Assembly: GCF_963678635.1 (NCBI RefSeq)
Contig: NC_087070.1
Span: 28,930,048 to 28,994,047, forward strand
Length of the DNA stretch: 64,000 nt
Direction: 5' to 3'
Source of the DNA: Symsagittifera roscoffensis
Lineage: Eukaryota > Xenacoelomorpha > Acoela > Convolutidae
Below the pieces are notes generated by a model. The model saw only the letters and a list, made by a program, of their open reading frames with translations. It ran no database searches and was not told where the DNA came from. How positions within the stretch are numbered: position 1 is the stretch's first letter; the number at the start of each line of letters is the position of its first letter. This document shows, one piece after another, positions 10,601 to 21,999 of the stretch. Position numbers and translations under genes: made by a program.

Positions 10601-11213
10601 TTATTCGTCCTTTATCTCTTCTCTTGGTTCTAAGGTGTAATTTTTTATGCTGAAAACAAAATTGACATTTTCCTAGGTTAACTTTTAAGCTGAAAACAAT
10701 TTTAACATGAAAATTATTTTGGAGAAACGCATAACACAAAGTATTTATAATACAGAGGCACTGTTCTTGCGTAGAAAGACGTTTTGATCGTGGGTTCTCA
10801 GCGACATACGGGTCTGCAAGTGATTCCTACTCAGTCGCCCGTAGGAGAACGGTCGTTCTGGGTCAAATCTCCCTGGCTTCAGATTCTTAACGACATTCTT
10901 AACGATAACTGCAACAGTTGACTTTGACTGTCTCTTGAATGCCGCAAATGTCAAGGGAGTAGACATTGTGGCGTCATAGTTTTGCTAATCTGCTGGTTCT
11001 TGACTGTGTGATGATGGTGCCTCTGGTCGTTGCTCGTCCTCCCTAGATGCCAAGATTTTTGTTCTTACCAAACGTTAAAACGGACCATCGTTGTAAATCA
11101 GGCCTCTTATCACATCCTTGCCATCAACGTGGTTTTCCAAAACGGATGAAATCGGATTATGGTACGCCGTTTTTTGCTCTGATAGGTTCTTTAGGTAGTC
11201 AATAACCATTACG
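10601..11213. other. Unidentified part of the 2.4-kb direct repeat
   Basis: No recognisable domain. A 73-codon minus-strand frame (10745-10966, start MSTPLTFAAFKRQSKST) recurs as 14121-14423, which shows shared descent but not function. The stretch 11041-11213 matches 14508-14675. Confidence 0.5.
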
Positions 11214-12190
11214 AGTAAGCCACTGGATAGTGAGGGGTGTTTGTCAGATCAATCACCAAAGGATGTGAGGCCCCCAATGCTGATGGTGCAATATAGAGGT
11301 AACCAGAGCCAATATTTTGCCAACCGGTAACGAAAATTAGCCAACGTTCAAGTGGTTTTCACCACAAGAAAACTGGAATCATGTTTACCATCACTGAGTT
11401 CAGCATTTATTAATGACCTCAAGTCAAGAGTGGTTTATAAACTGTCATGTAGTGGATGAAATTCCACCTATGCCGGACAAACTGTTCGACATTTGACCAC
11501 TAGATTTGAGGAACATAAGAAAGCAGACTCACCGGTAGGCCTCCACCTTCAGCATTGGCAACTTGAAGGAAATAGCGCCGATCTTAGTTGCGAAATTATA
11601 AATTGGTCAAACAACGAAACAAAATTGTTAACACACGCGGCAATACATATCAGGAAAGAGAAACCGGGCTTGAACACGCGCGATGAGTTTAGGAGCAGGG
11701 AGTTAACACTGAAAATTAAGTCCCAAAATATTTTTGGTTTTTTATTTAAAAGGTACATGTCTAAATTGAAAGTATGACTCAGAAACTTCCAGACAAATTA
11801 ATTTAAAATTGTTTAATTATTTTTAGAGGTTAAAATTTTTTTAAATCTTAATAGTAATTCAGAGGTCAACCGTGATTCGCTAATTTTTTAACCTGATGGT
11901 TTAGAACCAAATTGTATGTGAGATATTGTAAATAACATTAGTAAAATGATGTTTTATCGTCATTTAGATTAGTTTATTGTAGAAATCCTGACAATGCACA
12001 TAGTTGCAAAAACGTTTGAAATTTACTTTTCAGCAAAAACTTCTTTTATTTACAAAATGGTTTAAAAAATGATTAGAAATTTAACATCAAATAAACATTA
12101 AATTGTTTCCATGTTGTTATTCCATAGATTGCCATTGAAGGATCTTCAAGAAAACAGGTAGAAAAAAATCATCAAACATTAAGTTCATTG
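11214..12190 (+). mobile_element. PLE 3' fragment (copy 4)
   Basis: Only the 3' end of a PLE. It enters at KPLDSEGCLS-like coding (about 11215), keeps the GIY-YIG region (YAGQTVRHLTTRFEEH at about 11470; the usual V is A) and a clean frame 11493-11777 ending SKLKV-stop. Unlike copies 1 and 2 it has CAT TGG, not TAA TGC, at the corresponding site (about 11553), so it descends from a less damaged parent. Breaks: a TGA in the Cys-rich stretch at about 11457 and a stop near 11328. The tail is 11778-12190. Confidence 0.8.
11969..12058 (+). ncRNA. Possible degenerate hammerhead ribozyme in PLE tail (copy 4)
   Basis: CTGACAA, GCA-CATAGT-TGC and AAAA as in copies 1 and 2. The outer stem is weaker here (TTTATTGTAGAAAT against TTTATTTACAAAA). 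Confidence 0.25.
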
Positions 12191-13560
12191 TCTTGTAAGT
12201 TAAATTTCTGCTGTTTATGTTTGAATTTGCATTGGTAGAACATAACAAAAATACTGAAAAAACTTTCCAAGATCGCGAAAACATCACCACAAAACGTGTA
12301 CTCCTGTATCACCAAAGAGATACAAGAAAAATTATCCTGTTCAGCTAGAACTACCCCCAATACCACAGAAAAAATGCAGGCCTGCGAGAAGAAAATGCAG
12401 GAAAATCTCAATTCAAACTAAATTGTAAAGATAATATTAGCCATCAACTTAGATACATCGCTTCTTTGCCACTGAAAATGGGTGGTCTAAATATCAAATT
12501 ACCTTCTGAGTATGAGAATTTTTTAGAACGGTCAATTAAAACATCGTCATTCTTAAACACATGCGACCCATTAACAGCTGTATCTGGGCAAAAAAACATC
12601 CATACAAAAATTTAAACACTTAAAACTGAAAGAACAAACCAAAAGAGAACTAGCATTTTGAACAACTTGAGCAAAAATGAAAAGTACGCACTTCAGCTCG
12701 CCTCCGAAAAAGGAGCCTCAAACTGGTTAAATGCACTGCCTCTTAGCAGATATCATCTTAACCTAAATAAAGCCGAATTCCAGGATGGAATTTATCTCAG
12801 ATATGGATGGGAACCAACCAACATTCCACTCACATGTGCATGTGGTCAATCTTTTGACCTTACCCACACCCTTCACTGTGCAAAGGCTGAGTACAACCAG
12901 ATGAGGCGGCATAACGAAAACAGAGATACCTTTGCCATTCTCATGAGCGAGATTTGCTTTGATGTTAAAATCGAGCCGGAACTCCAGTCGTTGCAAGGCG
13001 AGAGCTGTGTCAGCAATTCAACCACAACTCATGAAGACAGTCGACTAGATGTAAAATCAAATGGATTATGGGGCTCAATATTTAGTCGAACCTTCCTTGA
13101 TGTCAAAGTCTTCAACCCGCACGAAAAAACTTCACAAAGACTACTGAAAGACGCCTATAAGTACCACGACACCAAAATACTCATAATACCAACAGAGAGT
13201 TTCACATGTCGAACAGAGCAGCTTCTGCCCGCACATTTTTGGCTGCATTTCTGGTGCCGCATCAGCAGCTACTCGGACAATGCAGCGCATAGTTGAAAAT
13301 TTTGGTGAAAAATGTCATGAAAACTACGCAAAAACAAAAAACTATATAAGATCTAAGACAAGCTTCAAGCTGCTCAGTAGCGCTAACCTTTGTATACGGG
13401 GTTGCAGATCGCAGATCACTAAGAGCACAGTAAAAGAGTACATTAGTACTCCCATATTTAATCTTGCTAGGGGCTTTGGGCCAGTCGGTCATATGAAAGA
13501 AGAAGAAGCTTACCAGGTTTTGAGCATTCTCCAAGAAATCACAAAAAAAAACAAATAATT
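12191..13560 (+). pseudogene. RT element C-terminus with PD-(D/E)XK-like nuclease (copy B, best preserved)
   Basis: A close copy of 8770-10135. The clean frame 12658-13296 (212 codons) has EKGASNWLNALPLSRYHLNL, CACGQSFDLTHTLHCAKA (an intact CxC...HxxHC cluster; copy A has CTYG), RLDVKSNGLWG, FLDVKVFNPHEK, and runs on through DAYKYHDTKILIIPTESFTC into the part that is frameshifted in copy A. A frameshift at about 13250 moves the rest (TMQRIVENFGEKCHENYAKT to RGCRS) to the frame at 13280-13558. The upstream LPLKMGGLNIKLPSEYENF is at about 12467. The RT itself is absent, so this is a 5'-truncated dead copy. Confidence 0.72.
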
Positions 13561-13669
13561 AATTTGCTTATAGAGATTAAATCACTTTGCTAGTGTGCGT
13601 CATGTTGATAAGTTTTTACAAAATGAAATATAAATGAACAAAATCGAAATACTGAGAATGTCAATCAAA

Positions 13670-13990
13670 TATACATCAAAAATAAAATATATAACTGTAA
13701 GTTTCCTATATCCACAATCATTTTATCGTCTAGTTGTTTATTGTGTTTGTTTTGATCAATACTGTTTTTTTGATAAAAGACATCAGCTTAGTTTTGTCAG
13801 TATTTAGTTCTCGGTAAGCCTTTGCAACAGAGAAAAAGTTTCTGACAAGAATCCTGATGATGGGAAGAGCAAAATAATATTTTGATGATTACAGAAAACT
13901 ATGTTATCGTCTGCATAATGCACTACATTGCAAATATCGGGTACTTTTTTTGCTTATATCATACAGTCGGAGGTTGAAAACTAACAAACT
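13670..13990 (-). pseudogene. Non-LTR RT fragment (copy B)
   Basis: The second copy of the minus-strand RT piece at 10256-10600, in the same position relative to the nuclease-element tail. The YADD region is followed by stops, then a LNTDKTKL-like stretch. It is part of the same duplicated block. Confidence 0.55.
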
Positions 13991-14700
13991 TTTCCAAAGT
14001 ACTCGAACTCGCCTTTCAAATACTCGAATGTAAATAACATTCATCCTTTATCTCTTCTTTTGGTTCTAAGGTGTAATTTTTTATGCTGAAATCAAAAATG
14101 ACATTTTCCTAGGTTAACTTTTAAGCTGCATTTTTCGTAGATCTTGATGAAAACAATTTTAACATGAAAATTATTTTGGAGAAACGCATAACACAAAGTA
14201 TTTGTAATACAGAGGCACTGTTCTTGCGTAGAAAGACGTTTGGATCGTGGGTTCTCAGCGCCAAACGGGTCTGCAAGTGATTCCTACTCAATCGCCCGTA
14301 TGAGAACGGTCGTTCTGTGTCAATTCTCCCTGACTTCAGATTCTTAGCAACATTCTTAGCAAAAAATGCATCAGTTGACTTTGACTGTCTCTTGAATGCC
14401 GCAAATGTTAAGGGAGTAGACATTGTGGCGTCATAGTTTTGTTCATCTGCTGGTTCTTGAAGGTGTGATGATGATGCCTCTGATCGCTGATCGTTGCTTG
14501 TTTTCCCTAGATGCCATGGTTTTTGTTTTTACCAAACGTTAAAACGGACCATTGTTGTGAATCAGGCCTCTATCACATCATTGTCATCGATGTGTTTTTC
14601 CAAAACGGATGAAATCAGATTATGGTGCGCCGTTTTTTGCTCTGATAGGTTCTTTAGGTAGTCAATAACCATTACGACTGTCTCTGCGTTAGATGATTAT
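13991..14700. other. Second copy of the unidentified direct-repeat end
   Basis: Mirrors 10601-11213. It contains the 100-codon minus-strand frame 14121-14423, with the same N-terminal MSTPLTFAAFKRQSKST and about 30 extra codons where copy A has a break. No domain recognised. Confidence 0.45.
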
Positions 14701-14729
14701 TTTGGATCTCCAACGTGACTTCTCTAGAT

Positions 14730-15690
14730 GCTTTTAAATTTTTACCAGGCGTTCTAATATCGTCCAGGGAAAATCGGACACATCCCGAGGAACAACCGCA
14801 GGTAAATACAATCTCAGATTGTTGAATCGCGACAGCATCTCCAAAATACTATTCCTGCGAGTAGGCTTTCCTTTGATAAGAGCCAGAAATTGTTGCCCTG
14901 CGAAAAGTTGAGCGTTTTTTCGGTGGTTGCTGTGTGTCGAAGAAACCAATATTTTTTCTCAATTCTGTGAACTTGCTTTACACATTGTTGAACTTTCTTA
15001 GCACACATTCTTCTTCAAATTCAGAATCGGATGGATTATTGCCATCAGCTTCATCTTCTTCAGGCTCAGTCTGGTGGACGAATTTCTTGGCTATCAAAAT
15101 ATTAAGGTGTGCTAGGCATGTCATATGGATTGTGCGTGCCACCTGTGCAACTGTTTTAACATCGGACCCGCAATCCGTAACCATGGTGGCAATGTCTTCA
15201 AAGGAAGCGCTAAACATGGCAAGAAGGCGCTGGATTCATTCATGTCCACAAGGCGTATTGAAGGGGATTAATCTAAGTCAGAACAAGCCTTTGCCTTCCA
15301 TTGCATACAAATAAACGCCAATGTACTCGGCGTTACCTATGGCTGTCCACTTGTCAAAAACCAATACGGGCAAATCAGAAGTTGGTCTATTCGATAAAGT
15401 TACGCAAATTTGTTCAACAAGAGCATTAAATTCAGTATTCATTAAGGTGATAACCTTGTCACGCGTTACAGTGTATCCAAGCAGGCGCCATGTTTTTTTG
15501 AAAATCGGATTGATCACAACCTTATTTAATGGCAAATTGGACACATACACGAATTGGGCAGCATGGCGTATACTCTTCTCTTTTTTTTCCGTTCGGTTTT
15601 CAGACACAAACGCCGTTGTTATGGAAGGCTGCATCGAACCCACAGGAGCGCTTTTTTGCAGGACTTTAAATGACTTTTAAGTGATGTTGT
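14730..15690 (-). pseudogene. hAT-family transposase, degenerate
   Basis: hAT transposases excise and insert DNA with an RNase H-like DDE core and an alpha-helical insertion. Reading 15690 to 14730: a remnant of the region after the BED finger (SMQPSITTAF), then FKKTWRLLGYTVTRDKVI, LVFDKWTAIGNAEYIGVYLYA (the D.WT...N..Y.G segment with the first catalytic Asp, about 15350), then VTDCGSDVKTVAQV and MTCLAHLNILIAKKF (the TDxGSN and CxxHxLNL signature, about 15180-15100), an acidic patch (EPEEDEADGNNPSD), and FAGQQFLALIKGKPTRRNS (about 14880). Breaks: a stop after EGKGLF at 15278 and one near 14970. No terminal repeats were found at the ends. Confidence 0.75.
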
Positions 15691-16229
15691 GGTGCGGTCT
15701 CTAAAAATACTCGTCACTTTCAAATACTTGAACTCGGAAACTCGAAATTAAGCATATAATACTCGAACGCGAAATGGCAACTACTCGAACTAAGCCCGAG
15801 TACTCGGTACTTGACTCGTATGCCCTGCTTGAAAAGAGAGGATGAGCTAGCTTTGCGTTCTTTTTAATGCTTTGAATTGAAACTAAAAGGTTAATTAAAA
15901 TGAGCCCTTCCGTCATGCGACAGTACGTGCACAGGTTGGATAGGGCCGTACCAACGCGATATAAATAGATCGGCAAAATTTTATTAATAAATCAAGTCAA
16001 TTTTAATGCATCCAGAGAATTATAAATTAAAATCTACTCTCCTCGCTTATAGCACAGATAGAATTGTCTAAGTTGAAGGTATTTTTAAGTTTTTTGCACA
16101 CCCTAAGGCAGAGAATTGATCTCCTCAGAAGTGCAAAACTTAATTTTGTTCTAATAAAGTTTTTTGTGTCCGAGTATGATTCATTCCGTTTTTCGCTCAG
16201 TTAATGTGCTAGTTTCTGGACGGTTTTTG
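15691..16229. repeat. Repeat shared with 21.28-21.51 kb
   Basis: A noncoding stretch rich in ACTCGAACTC/CGAGTACTCGG words. Positions 15710-15930 are repeated at about 21295-21510 with few differences. In both places it sits beside hAT transposase remains on one side and the RT/nuclease element on the other, so a larger block was duplicated. I see no gene in it. Confidence 0.6.
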
Positions 16230-17530
16230 TAGAGCCTGGTGCTGCTTCTCTAGTGCACGAAAAAATTAGTCGAGCCAAGCTGCTGTGTTCCACATTCAGA
16301 ATTCGTTGTTGCCATTTTAATGTTTTGACACTCTCATGATATTTGTAGAAGCTGGATATAGTTTTAAGGCAGGATTTTGCATGGGGTTTAAAAAAATTTT
16401 CATCGAAAAAGGTTCAGCTGAATCAGCCTCCACAGAGTTCGTTTGCCTTGATGTCAAGTCGAGCGTCATCATCAGTAGTGGTTGTTTTGTTGTGAAAGCT
16501 TCGCCTTCCAACGACTGAAGTTTTGGCTCTGTTTCAACATCATGGCATACTTCGTCCAGGAGTGTCGCAAAGGTAGCGCGAATTTCATTATGTCTTGGGT
16601 GAGTGTATCCACCTTTTGTACAGTGTAGAGAGTGGGTCAGTGTGAAAGTTTATCCACATGGGAAAAAATGGTATTTTATAAGGGTAGCACGCTTAGCCAT
16701 TTCGTTGCTCCTTTCTGTGGCACTAAATTTATTGTCAGTTTTGCCTGATGAGCAATTTTCCTTAATTTTTGAGAGTGTCATGTTCTGTTTCTCAGTTTTG
16801 ATGCTTCTATTTATCAGAGTTTGTTCTCTTCCAGCTATTTCTGGATCACTGTTTTCTAACGGATCACAAATGGCTCATGACCACTCATAAATTCTGGAAA
16901 AGTCATTAATACTGAGGAAGTCTAATCCTCCCATTCCTAGTGGTAGTGCAAAAAGACTGCGATCTTCATCGGTTATATGATTTTTACCAGTAACACAAGG
17001 AAACAGCTGCTGCTCACATTTTTCGCAAATTCATCCTTTTTCTTATATGCTTCGGTTAGAAAGCTTAATTTGTTTTCAACTCCCTATGTGTAGCAGGAGT
17101 ATGCATTTTAGGGTGATGTTTTAGCTACTTTAGAAAGCTTTTCAGTTAGGGTGATTGTCTTTTCAATTTCACTTTCCAAGTTTTTATTGCATGCTGATGG
17201 TGGTTTTTTAACCAAATCAAGGACTCTAAAACCGTCTACGATTGTAAAATTTGTGCCTTTGAATACTTTTATGGACTTTTTACATTGTGTCCGAAAGCCT
17301 TTCCGTGCAGATCGAGGTTGTCCAGTATTGCGCGAAGACTGTTAAGATCACCTGGAGCACGTTGTAGTTTTGCGTTCTTTTTGTTACTCTGAGTTAAGTG
17401 AATTTGATTCCTTGCGACCTGTACAACAAAGAGCACAATAGTACTCCCATATCTGATCCTGCTATGGGCTTTGCGCCAGTCGGTCATATGAAGGAAGAAG
17501 AAGTTTACCAGTTTTTGAACATTCTCCAAG
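16230..17530 (-). pseudogene. RT element C-terminus with PD-(D/E)XK-like nuclease (copy C, reversed)
   Basis: Minus-strand copy, more diverged than A and B. Reading right to left: LHGKAFGHNV (RT C-terminal region, about 17300), TGKNHITDEDRSLFALPLGMGGLDFL (about 16970), a FTLTHSLHCTKGGYTHPRHNEIRATF stretch (about 16640-16570) and EVCHDVETEPKLQSLEGEAF (about 16540). LDLTSRQTNSVEA shows that the RLD...DVK region has slipped frame, and the copy ends in KIFLNP near 16400. Stops and frameshifts occur throughout. The plus-strand piece at 17370-17550 is a 3' tail of the same family in the opposite orientation. Confidence 0.65.
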
Positions 17531-17689
17531 AAATAAGAGAAAAAAATAGTTATTTTGCTTATAGAGACTGAATCACTTTGATAGTGTGCGTCATGTTGAT
17601 GAGTTTTTACAAAATGAATTATAAACGAACAAAACCAAATACTGAGGATGTCAATTAAATATACATCAAAAATAAACTATAATCTCAGA

Positions 17690-18020
17690 TTTACTTAATC
17701 CACAATCATTTTATTGTCTAGTTGTATATTGTGTTTGTTTTGATCAATACTGCTTTTTTTGCTAAAAACTATCAACTCAATTTTGTCAGTATTTAGTTCT
17801 AGGTAAGCTTTTGCAACAAAAAAGTTTCTGACAAGAATCTTGATGATAGGAAGAGCAAAAATAATATTTTGATGATTGCAGAAAACTGTTTTCATTATGT
17901 TTTTTTCTGCATAAAGCACTACATTGCAAATATCGGGCAATTCTTTGCTTATATCATACAATTGGAGGTTGCAGACTAAAGATTTGAAGACTGGGCCTCA
18001 AAGAACACCTTGATGGAGCG
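17690..18020 (-). pseudogene. Non-LTR RT fragment (copy C)
   Basis: Minus strand: an HQGVL-stop-GPVF stretch (RT motif B region), LQLYDISKELPDICNVVLYA (a short insertion interrupts the ADD), then KILVRNFFVAKAYLELNTDKIELIVFSKK. This is the motif order after motif B in jockey/CR1-type RTs. A stop and an insertion near 17905 break it. Confidence 0.65.
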
Positions 18021-18470
18021 ATATTCTGTCCGGTATTGTGTTAATTACTAAAGTCATTTTGTGCCTGTTATTGATGAGTTTATAGATAATCTCAAAAACC
18101 GATGCTGAGAAACTCAGACTACTTAATTTAAGAATACGAAACTTATGTTCAGCTGAGTCGAAAGTTTCAGAAAAATTTAATAAGGCTCTGGCACAGAAAC
18201 GGTACTCCAGATATTCGGATAGCTCGATATTCTAGCCATACCTATAACGATGGTTTCTGGTTTCAAACAGTAAAATATGCACGGAGCCTGAGCTGGTGAA
18301 CGAGTATCAGGCACTAGATCAAGACATTCAACTGGAGCTAAAATCTTTAGGGAATTCTTTGTGAACACCAAGACAACCTGTCAGCTCTGTTACCAAAGCT
18401 CCGTTCAAACACCAAGCAGTAGCAACCAAAAAGAAGGGCGGACAAGATGAGACTGTACAGAGGCGAGAAA
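18021..18470. other. Degenerate RT flank, no gene recognised
   Basis: 18021-18180 continues the non-LTR RT remains upstream of motif B in very broken form (RIPDRISLHQGVL-like). 18180-18470 shows nothing I recognise on either strand. Confidence 0.3.
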
Positions 18471-18830
18471 ACTGTTGGTGGCACTGCCGAGGTGGCTTCA
18501 ACGGAGAGATTGATCTAGCTTTGTGTTCTTTTTGTTGCTTTGAGTTAAGTGACTTTGATTCCTTGCGGCCGTCACAACAATGGGCACAGTAGTACTCACA
18601 TAACAAATCCTGATGTGGTCTTAGTGCCAGTTGGTCATAAGTTGGCCAGAAGTGAGAAGAAGTTTACTAGGTTTTATAACATTCTCCAAGAAATTACTAG
18701 AAGAAACAAATAAATGTTTTGCTAAAGGAGATTATAAAACTTTGCCAGTGTGCTTCATTTTGATGAGTTTTTACAAAACGCATTATAAATGAACAAAATC
18801 AATATGTTGAGGATGTCAACCAAATATACA
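18471..18830 (+). repeat. 3'-tail copy of the RT/nuclease element
   Basis: Contains the tail words TTTGAGTTAAGTGA, GCCAGTTGGTCATA and ACATTCTCCAAGAAATTAC, which also occur in order at 17390-17550, 13470-13550 and 10033-10120. No coding region is attached on this side. Confidence 0.55.
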
Positions 18831-19029
18831 TCATTATAAATTATATTAACTTGTATTGCTTTCAAAAGACCTTTCCATATGTTGCTACTGAAGGATCTTC
18901 CTTAAAAATATAAAAGAAAACTTTTCAAATTTAACTTTTATAACTTTGAAACATGAACATTTGCTATTTGAAATAAGACTGCTGTCTTGAATTTGATACT
19001 ATTTCAATGCTGCACTACTGAAAAACACT

Positions 19030-19440
19030 TTTCTATGTAACGATTGTTAAATTGTTCCGGAAAACATAACTTTTTGGTTTTTTTGTTCTCTTCAATGCAA
19101 CTGGTTTCGGAATTGAATCTCCTATATGCTAGTAGAATATTGTTTCATTCTTCAGAAAAAAACATGCTATTTTCCAATCGAGAAACATTGATACCGGTAG
19201 TTTTTTGTGAGACAGTGTTAGATCAGACGGAAAATGAATTTTTTTTTCTATTTTAGCAGATTTTAACGGCACAGCTCGCCAGCATTAGAGTGATACTGTT
19301 AAATTTGTTAGTTCGGTTTGGTTTTTTGATGGCGGTGTAGATGATCATTCACTAAGGCCTCATAATATTTGGGTCTTGATTGGTAGAGATTTTTCTATCG
19401 ATTGTTATAATTTAATTCAAGAAGCATTTTTTCAAAAAAA
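19030..19440. other. No gene recognised
   Basis: AT-rich sequence between two retroelement remnants. A 70-codon plus-strand frame (19044-19256) is Phe/Leu-rich and shows no domain. I see no structure here. Confidence 0.3.
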
Positions 19441-19499
19441 ATGTTTTCTTCGCCCTTGAATGTAGGATATTGATCAAGAATGGTTTCTAGAAAATTTAC

Positions 19500-20790
19500 T
19501 CATGGTTTTTATATATATACAATCATTTTATCATTTAGTTGTTTACTGCATTTATTTTGATCAAAACTGTTTTGCTTCTGGCTGAAAACTATCAGCTCAG
19601 TTTTGTCAGTATTTAGTTTTAGGTAAGTTCTTGCAAAAAAAAAGTTTCTGACAAGAATACTGATGATGGTGAAGAGCGAAATTATTATACATTGATGATT
19701 GCACAAACCTATGGTATCATCTGCATTATACAATACTTTGAAATTATCGGGTAACTGTTTGCTTAAATCATACAGTTAGAGGTTGAAAACTGAAGGTTTG
19801 AAGACTGTACTTTAAAAAACACCTTGTAAATTTGAACACCTTGTAAAGAGCACCTCGTAAAGAACCTATTGTATATTTTTCCATCCATAGTAGAGCATAA
19901 TAGTCTATAACCTTATTGTGTTTGCTTAATAAATTATTGCTCACAATATATTCATTTATTTTTTATGCAACAGATTTTCGAGTACTTTTGATAATGTGGC
20001 TGCTATTGATTAACGTCTGTGGTTTTCTGCTAAATCTGGGTCATCCTTTCTATAGATTGGAGTAACAAGTGATTTTTTGAGTTTTCAAAAACCTTTTGTG
20101 TTTTATGTTTTCATTTCTAAAAAAGACCAAGTGATGACATATTTCATTGCAACCTTCTATCAGAGCCCATGCCGATAGACCACACGGACCTGGCGTTTTC
20201 TCGCATTAACATTGATTAATTCCTTTTTGCATTCATTTTCACTTTTTAATCGAAAAAAATTGTTTTTTGATTTTTCTATTGTTGCGCTGTTTCGATTTTT
20301 GGTTTCGTTCAAAGTGTGCGGGTAAACTATTTTCATCGATTTGTGTCAAAGACATAGCGTAGTCTTGCAAATTTGTAATTTCGGAAATTTACCAAATTCT
20401 AATCGATTGTTATTAAGTCACTAAACGCGTTTTTTATTGGTAGTAATTTATTTGCAGATTTTTGGAAAGTCTAATATCGTATACAATCAATTTCTATTGC
20501 TCCATGGGTTTTGAATTCAGTAGTTGTGCAATAAAATTGCCGTCTTTGAGATTAATTTTTAGCTTGTCATTACGCATAAAAAATAGTTTTCGGTGGTAAG
20601 CGTTTTGTATGCAGTCAACGGTATTTGAGTCGAATCTTCGAAACATAATTTCTGGGTAGTCTTGCTGATAAAAATTTTTACTTTTTGATAGAGCCATCTT
20701 GAAATCTTTTTCTGAATAGTTCGATTTCTCATAGATTGTGCGTTTAAGAGTAGTTTTTTTCACAATTTTCATGGCATTGGCCATGTCTTT
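19500..20790 (-). pseudogene. Non-LTR RT, most complete copy (copy D)
   Basis: Minus strand, about 1.3 kb. It starts with a 96-codon frame (20784-20494, VDCIQNAYHRKLFFMRNDKL), then SLVTPIYRKDDPDLAENHRR and SIAATLSKVLENLLHKK at about 20085-19965 (the RT finger signature: VTP.Y.K.D...ENHR..S...T.SK..E), broken by one TAA. The motif B area at about 19800 is damaged. Near 19735 comes ADDT for YADD, then ILVRNFFFARTYLKLNTDKT and ELIVFSQK. An apurinic-type endonuclease and an ORF1 are not visible. Confidence 0.7.
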
Positions 20791-21110
20791 TTGAAAATTG
20801 GATTGTTCACAACCTTATTCAATGGCATATTGGACACATACACGAATTGGGCAGCATGACGTATACCCTTCTCTTTTTTTCCGTGCGCTTTGCAGACACA
20901 AACGCCGTTGTTATAGGAGGCTGCATCGACCCCACAGGAGCACTTTTTTGCAGGACTTCAAATGACTTTTATGTGATGTTGTGTTGCCGTTTGTTGCTTT
21001 GATCTCGACTTTACAATGAACACATGGTCTTAACTTCGATTTGAATCTGTTCACATACTCTAGTCTCCTTCTTCCACTCTATTTTGGTATTTCCACTTGT
21101 ATTTCCCCGT
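20775..21110 (-). pseudogene. hAT transposase N-terminal fragment with BED-like finger (second copy)
   Basis: The minus strand reads CKVEIKATNGNTTSHKSHLKS followed by a Cys (the tail of a BED zinc finger: C, then H...H/C), then the CCPIR and FQKDMAN region that matches 15480-15690. It is truncated where the non-LTR RT (copy D) begins, which suggests insertion of one into the other or a joint duplication. Confidence 0.5.
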
Positions 21111-21529
21111 CCGCTTCAGAATCTGACATTTCTTTCCCTTAAAATGAATCATAAAAATATTTCTTAAAAATTGTAATTTCTTATAAAAGTAAAATAAAAA
21201 TAATAGTCGAAAAATTAAAATAATTTCGAAATGAGCTAAGAATTAAAGGCAATGCTCGGATATGATTCAATACTTGAAAATACTCAAAAAAATACTCGTC
21301 ACTTTCAAAAACAGGAACTCGGAAACTCGAAATTAAGCATATAATACTCGAACTCGAAACAGCAACTACTCGAACTCAGCCCGAGTACTCGGTACTCGAC
21401 TCGTATGCCCTGCTTGAAAAGAGAGGATGAGATAGCTTTGCGTTCTTTTTAATGCTTTGACTTGAAACTAAAAGGTCAATTAAAATGAGCCCTTCCGTCA
21501 TGCGACAGTGATTGTTGTTGTGCTGGTCC
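21111..21529. repeat. Second copy of the 15.7-kb repeat
   Basis: The part from about 21295 repeats 15710-15930. The preceding 180 bp are AT-rich with short homopolymers and hold no gene. Confidence 0.5.
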
Positions 21530-21990
21530 TCTAGTACACGAAAAAATTAGTCGAGCCAAGCTGCTGTGTTCCACATTCAGAATTTTTTGTTGGTATTTTA
21601 ATGTTTTGACACTCTCATGATATTTGTAGAAGTTGGATATAGTTTTAAGGCAGGATTTTGGTTGGGTTTGAAAATTTTTTCATCGAAAAATGTTCAGTTG
21701 AATCAGCCTCCACAGAGTCCATTTGCCTTGATGTCAAGTCCAGCCTCATCATCAGTAGTGGTTGTTTTATTGTGAAAGCTTTCGCCTTCCAACGACTGAA
21801 GTTTTGGCTCTGTTTCAACATCATGGCATATCTCGTCCAGGAGTGTCGCAAAAGTATCGCAAATTTCATTATGCGCTCCATGGCTTCATCTTCTTGCATT
21901 TCGTCGTTTCCTTTTATCTCACTGTTTTCAGGTACTTTTTGCAATTTATCGACAGAATTTCGGCCCGTGCCCCAACTCTCTTTCTGAAAA
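21530..21990 (-). pseudogene. RT/nuclease element fragment (copy D, reversed)
   Basis: Very close to 16255-16580 on the minus strand: MMLKQSQNFSRWKAKAF, then LDLTSRQMDSVEADSTEHF. It carries the same frame slip as copy C, so copies C and D descend from one broken ancestor. Only about 450 bp of the nuclease region remain. Confidence 0.6.
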
Positions 21991-21999
21991 ACTCTTCTT

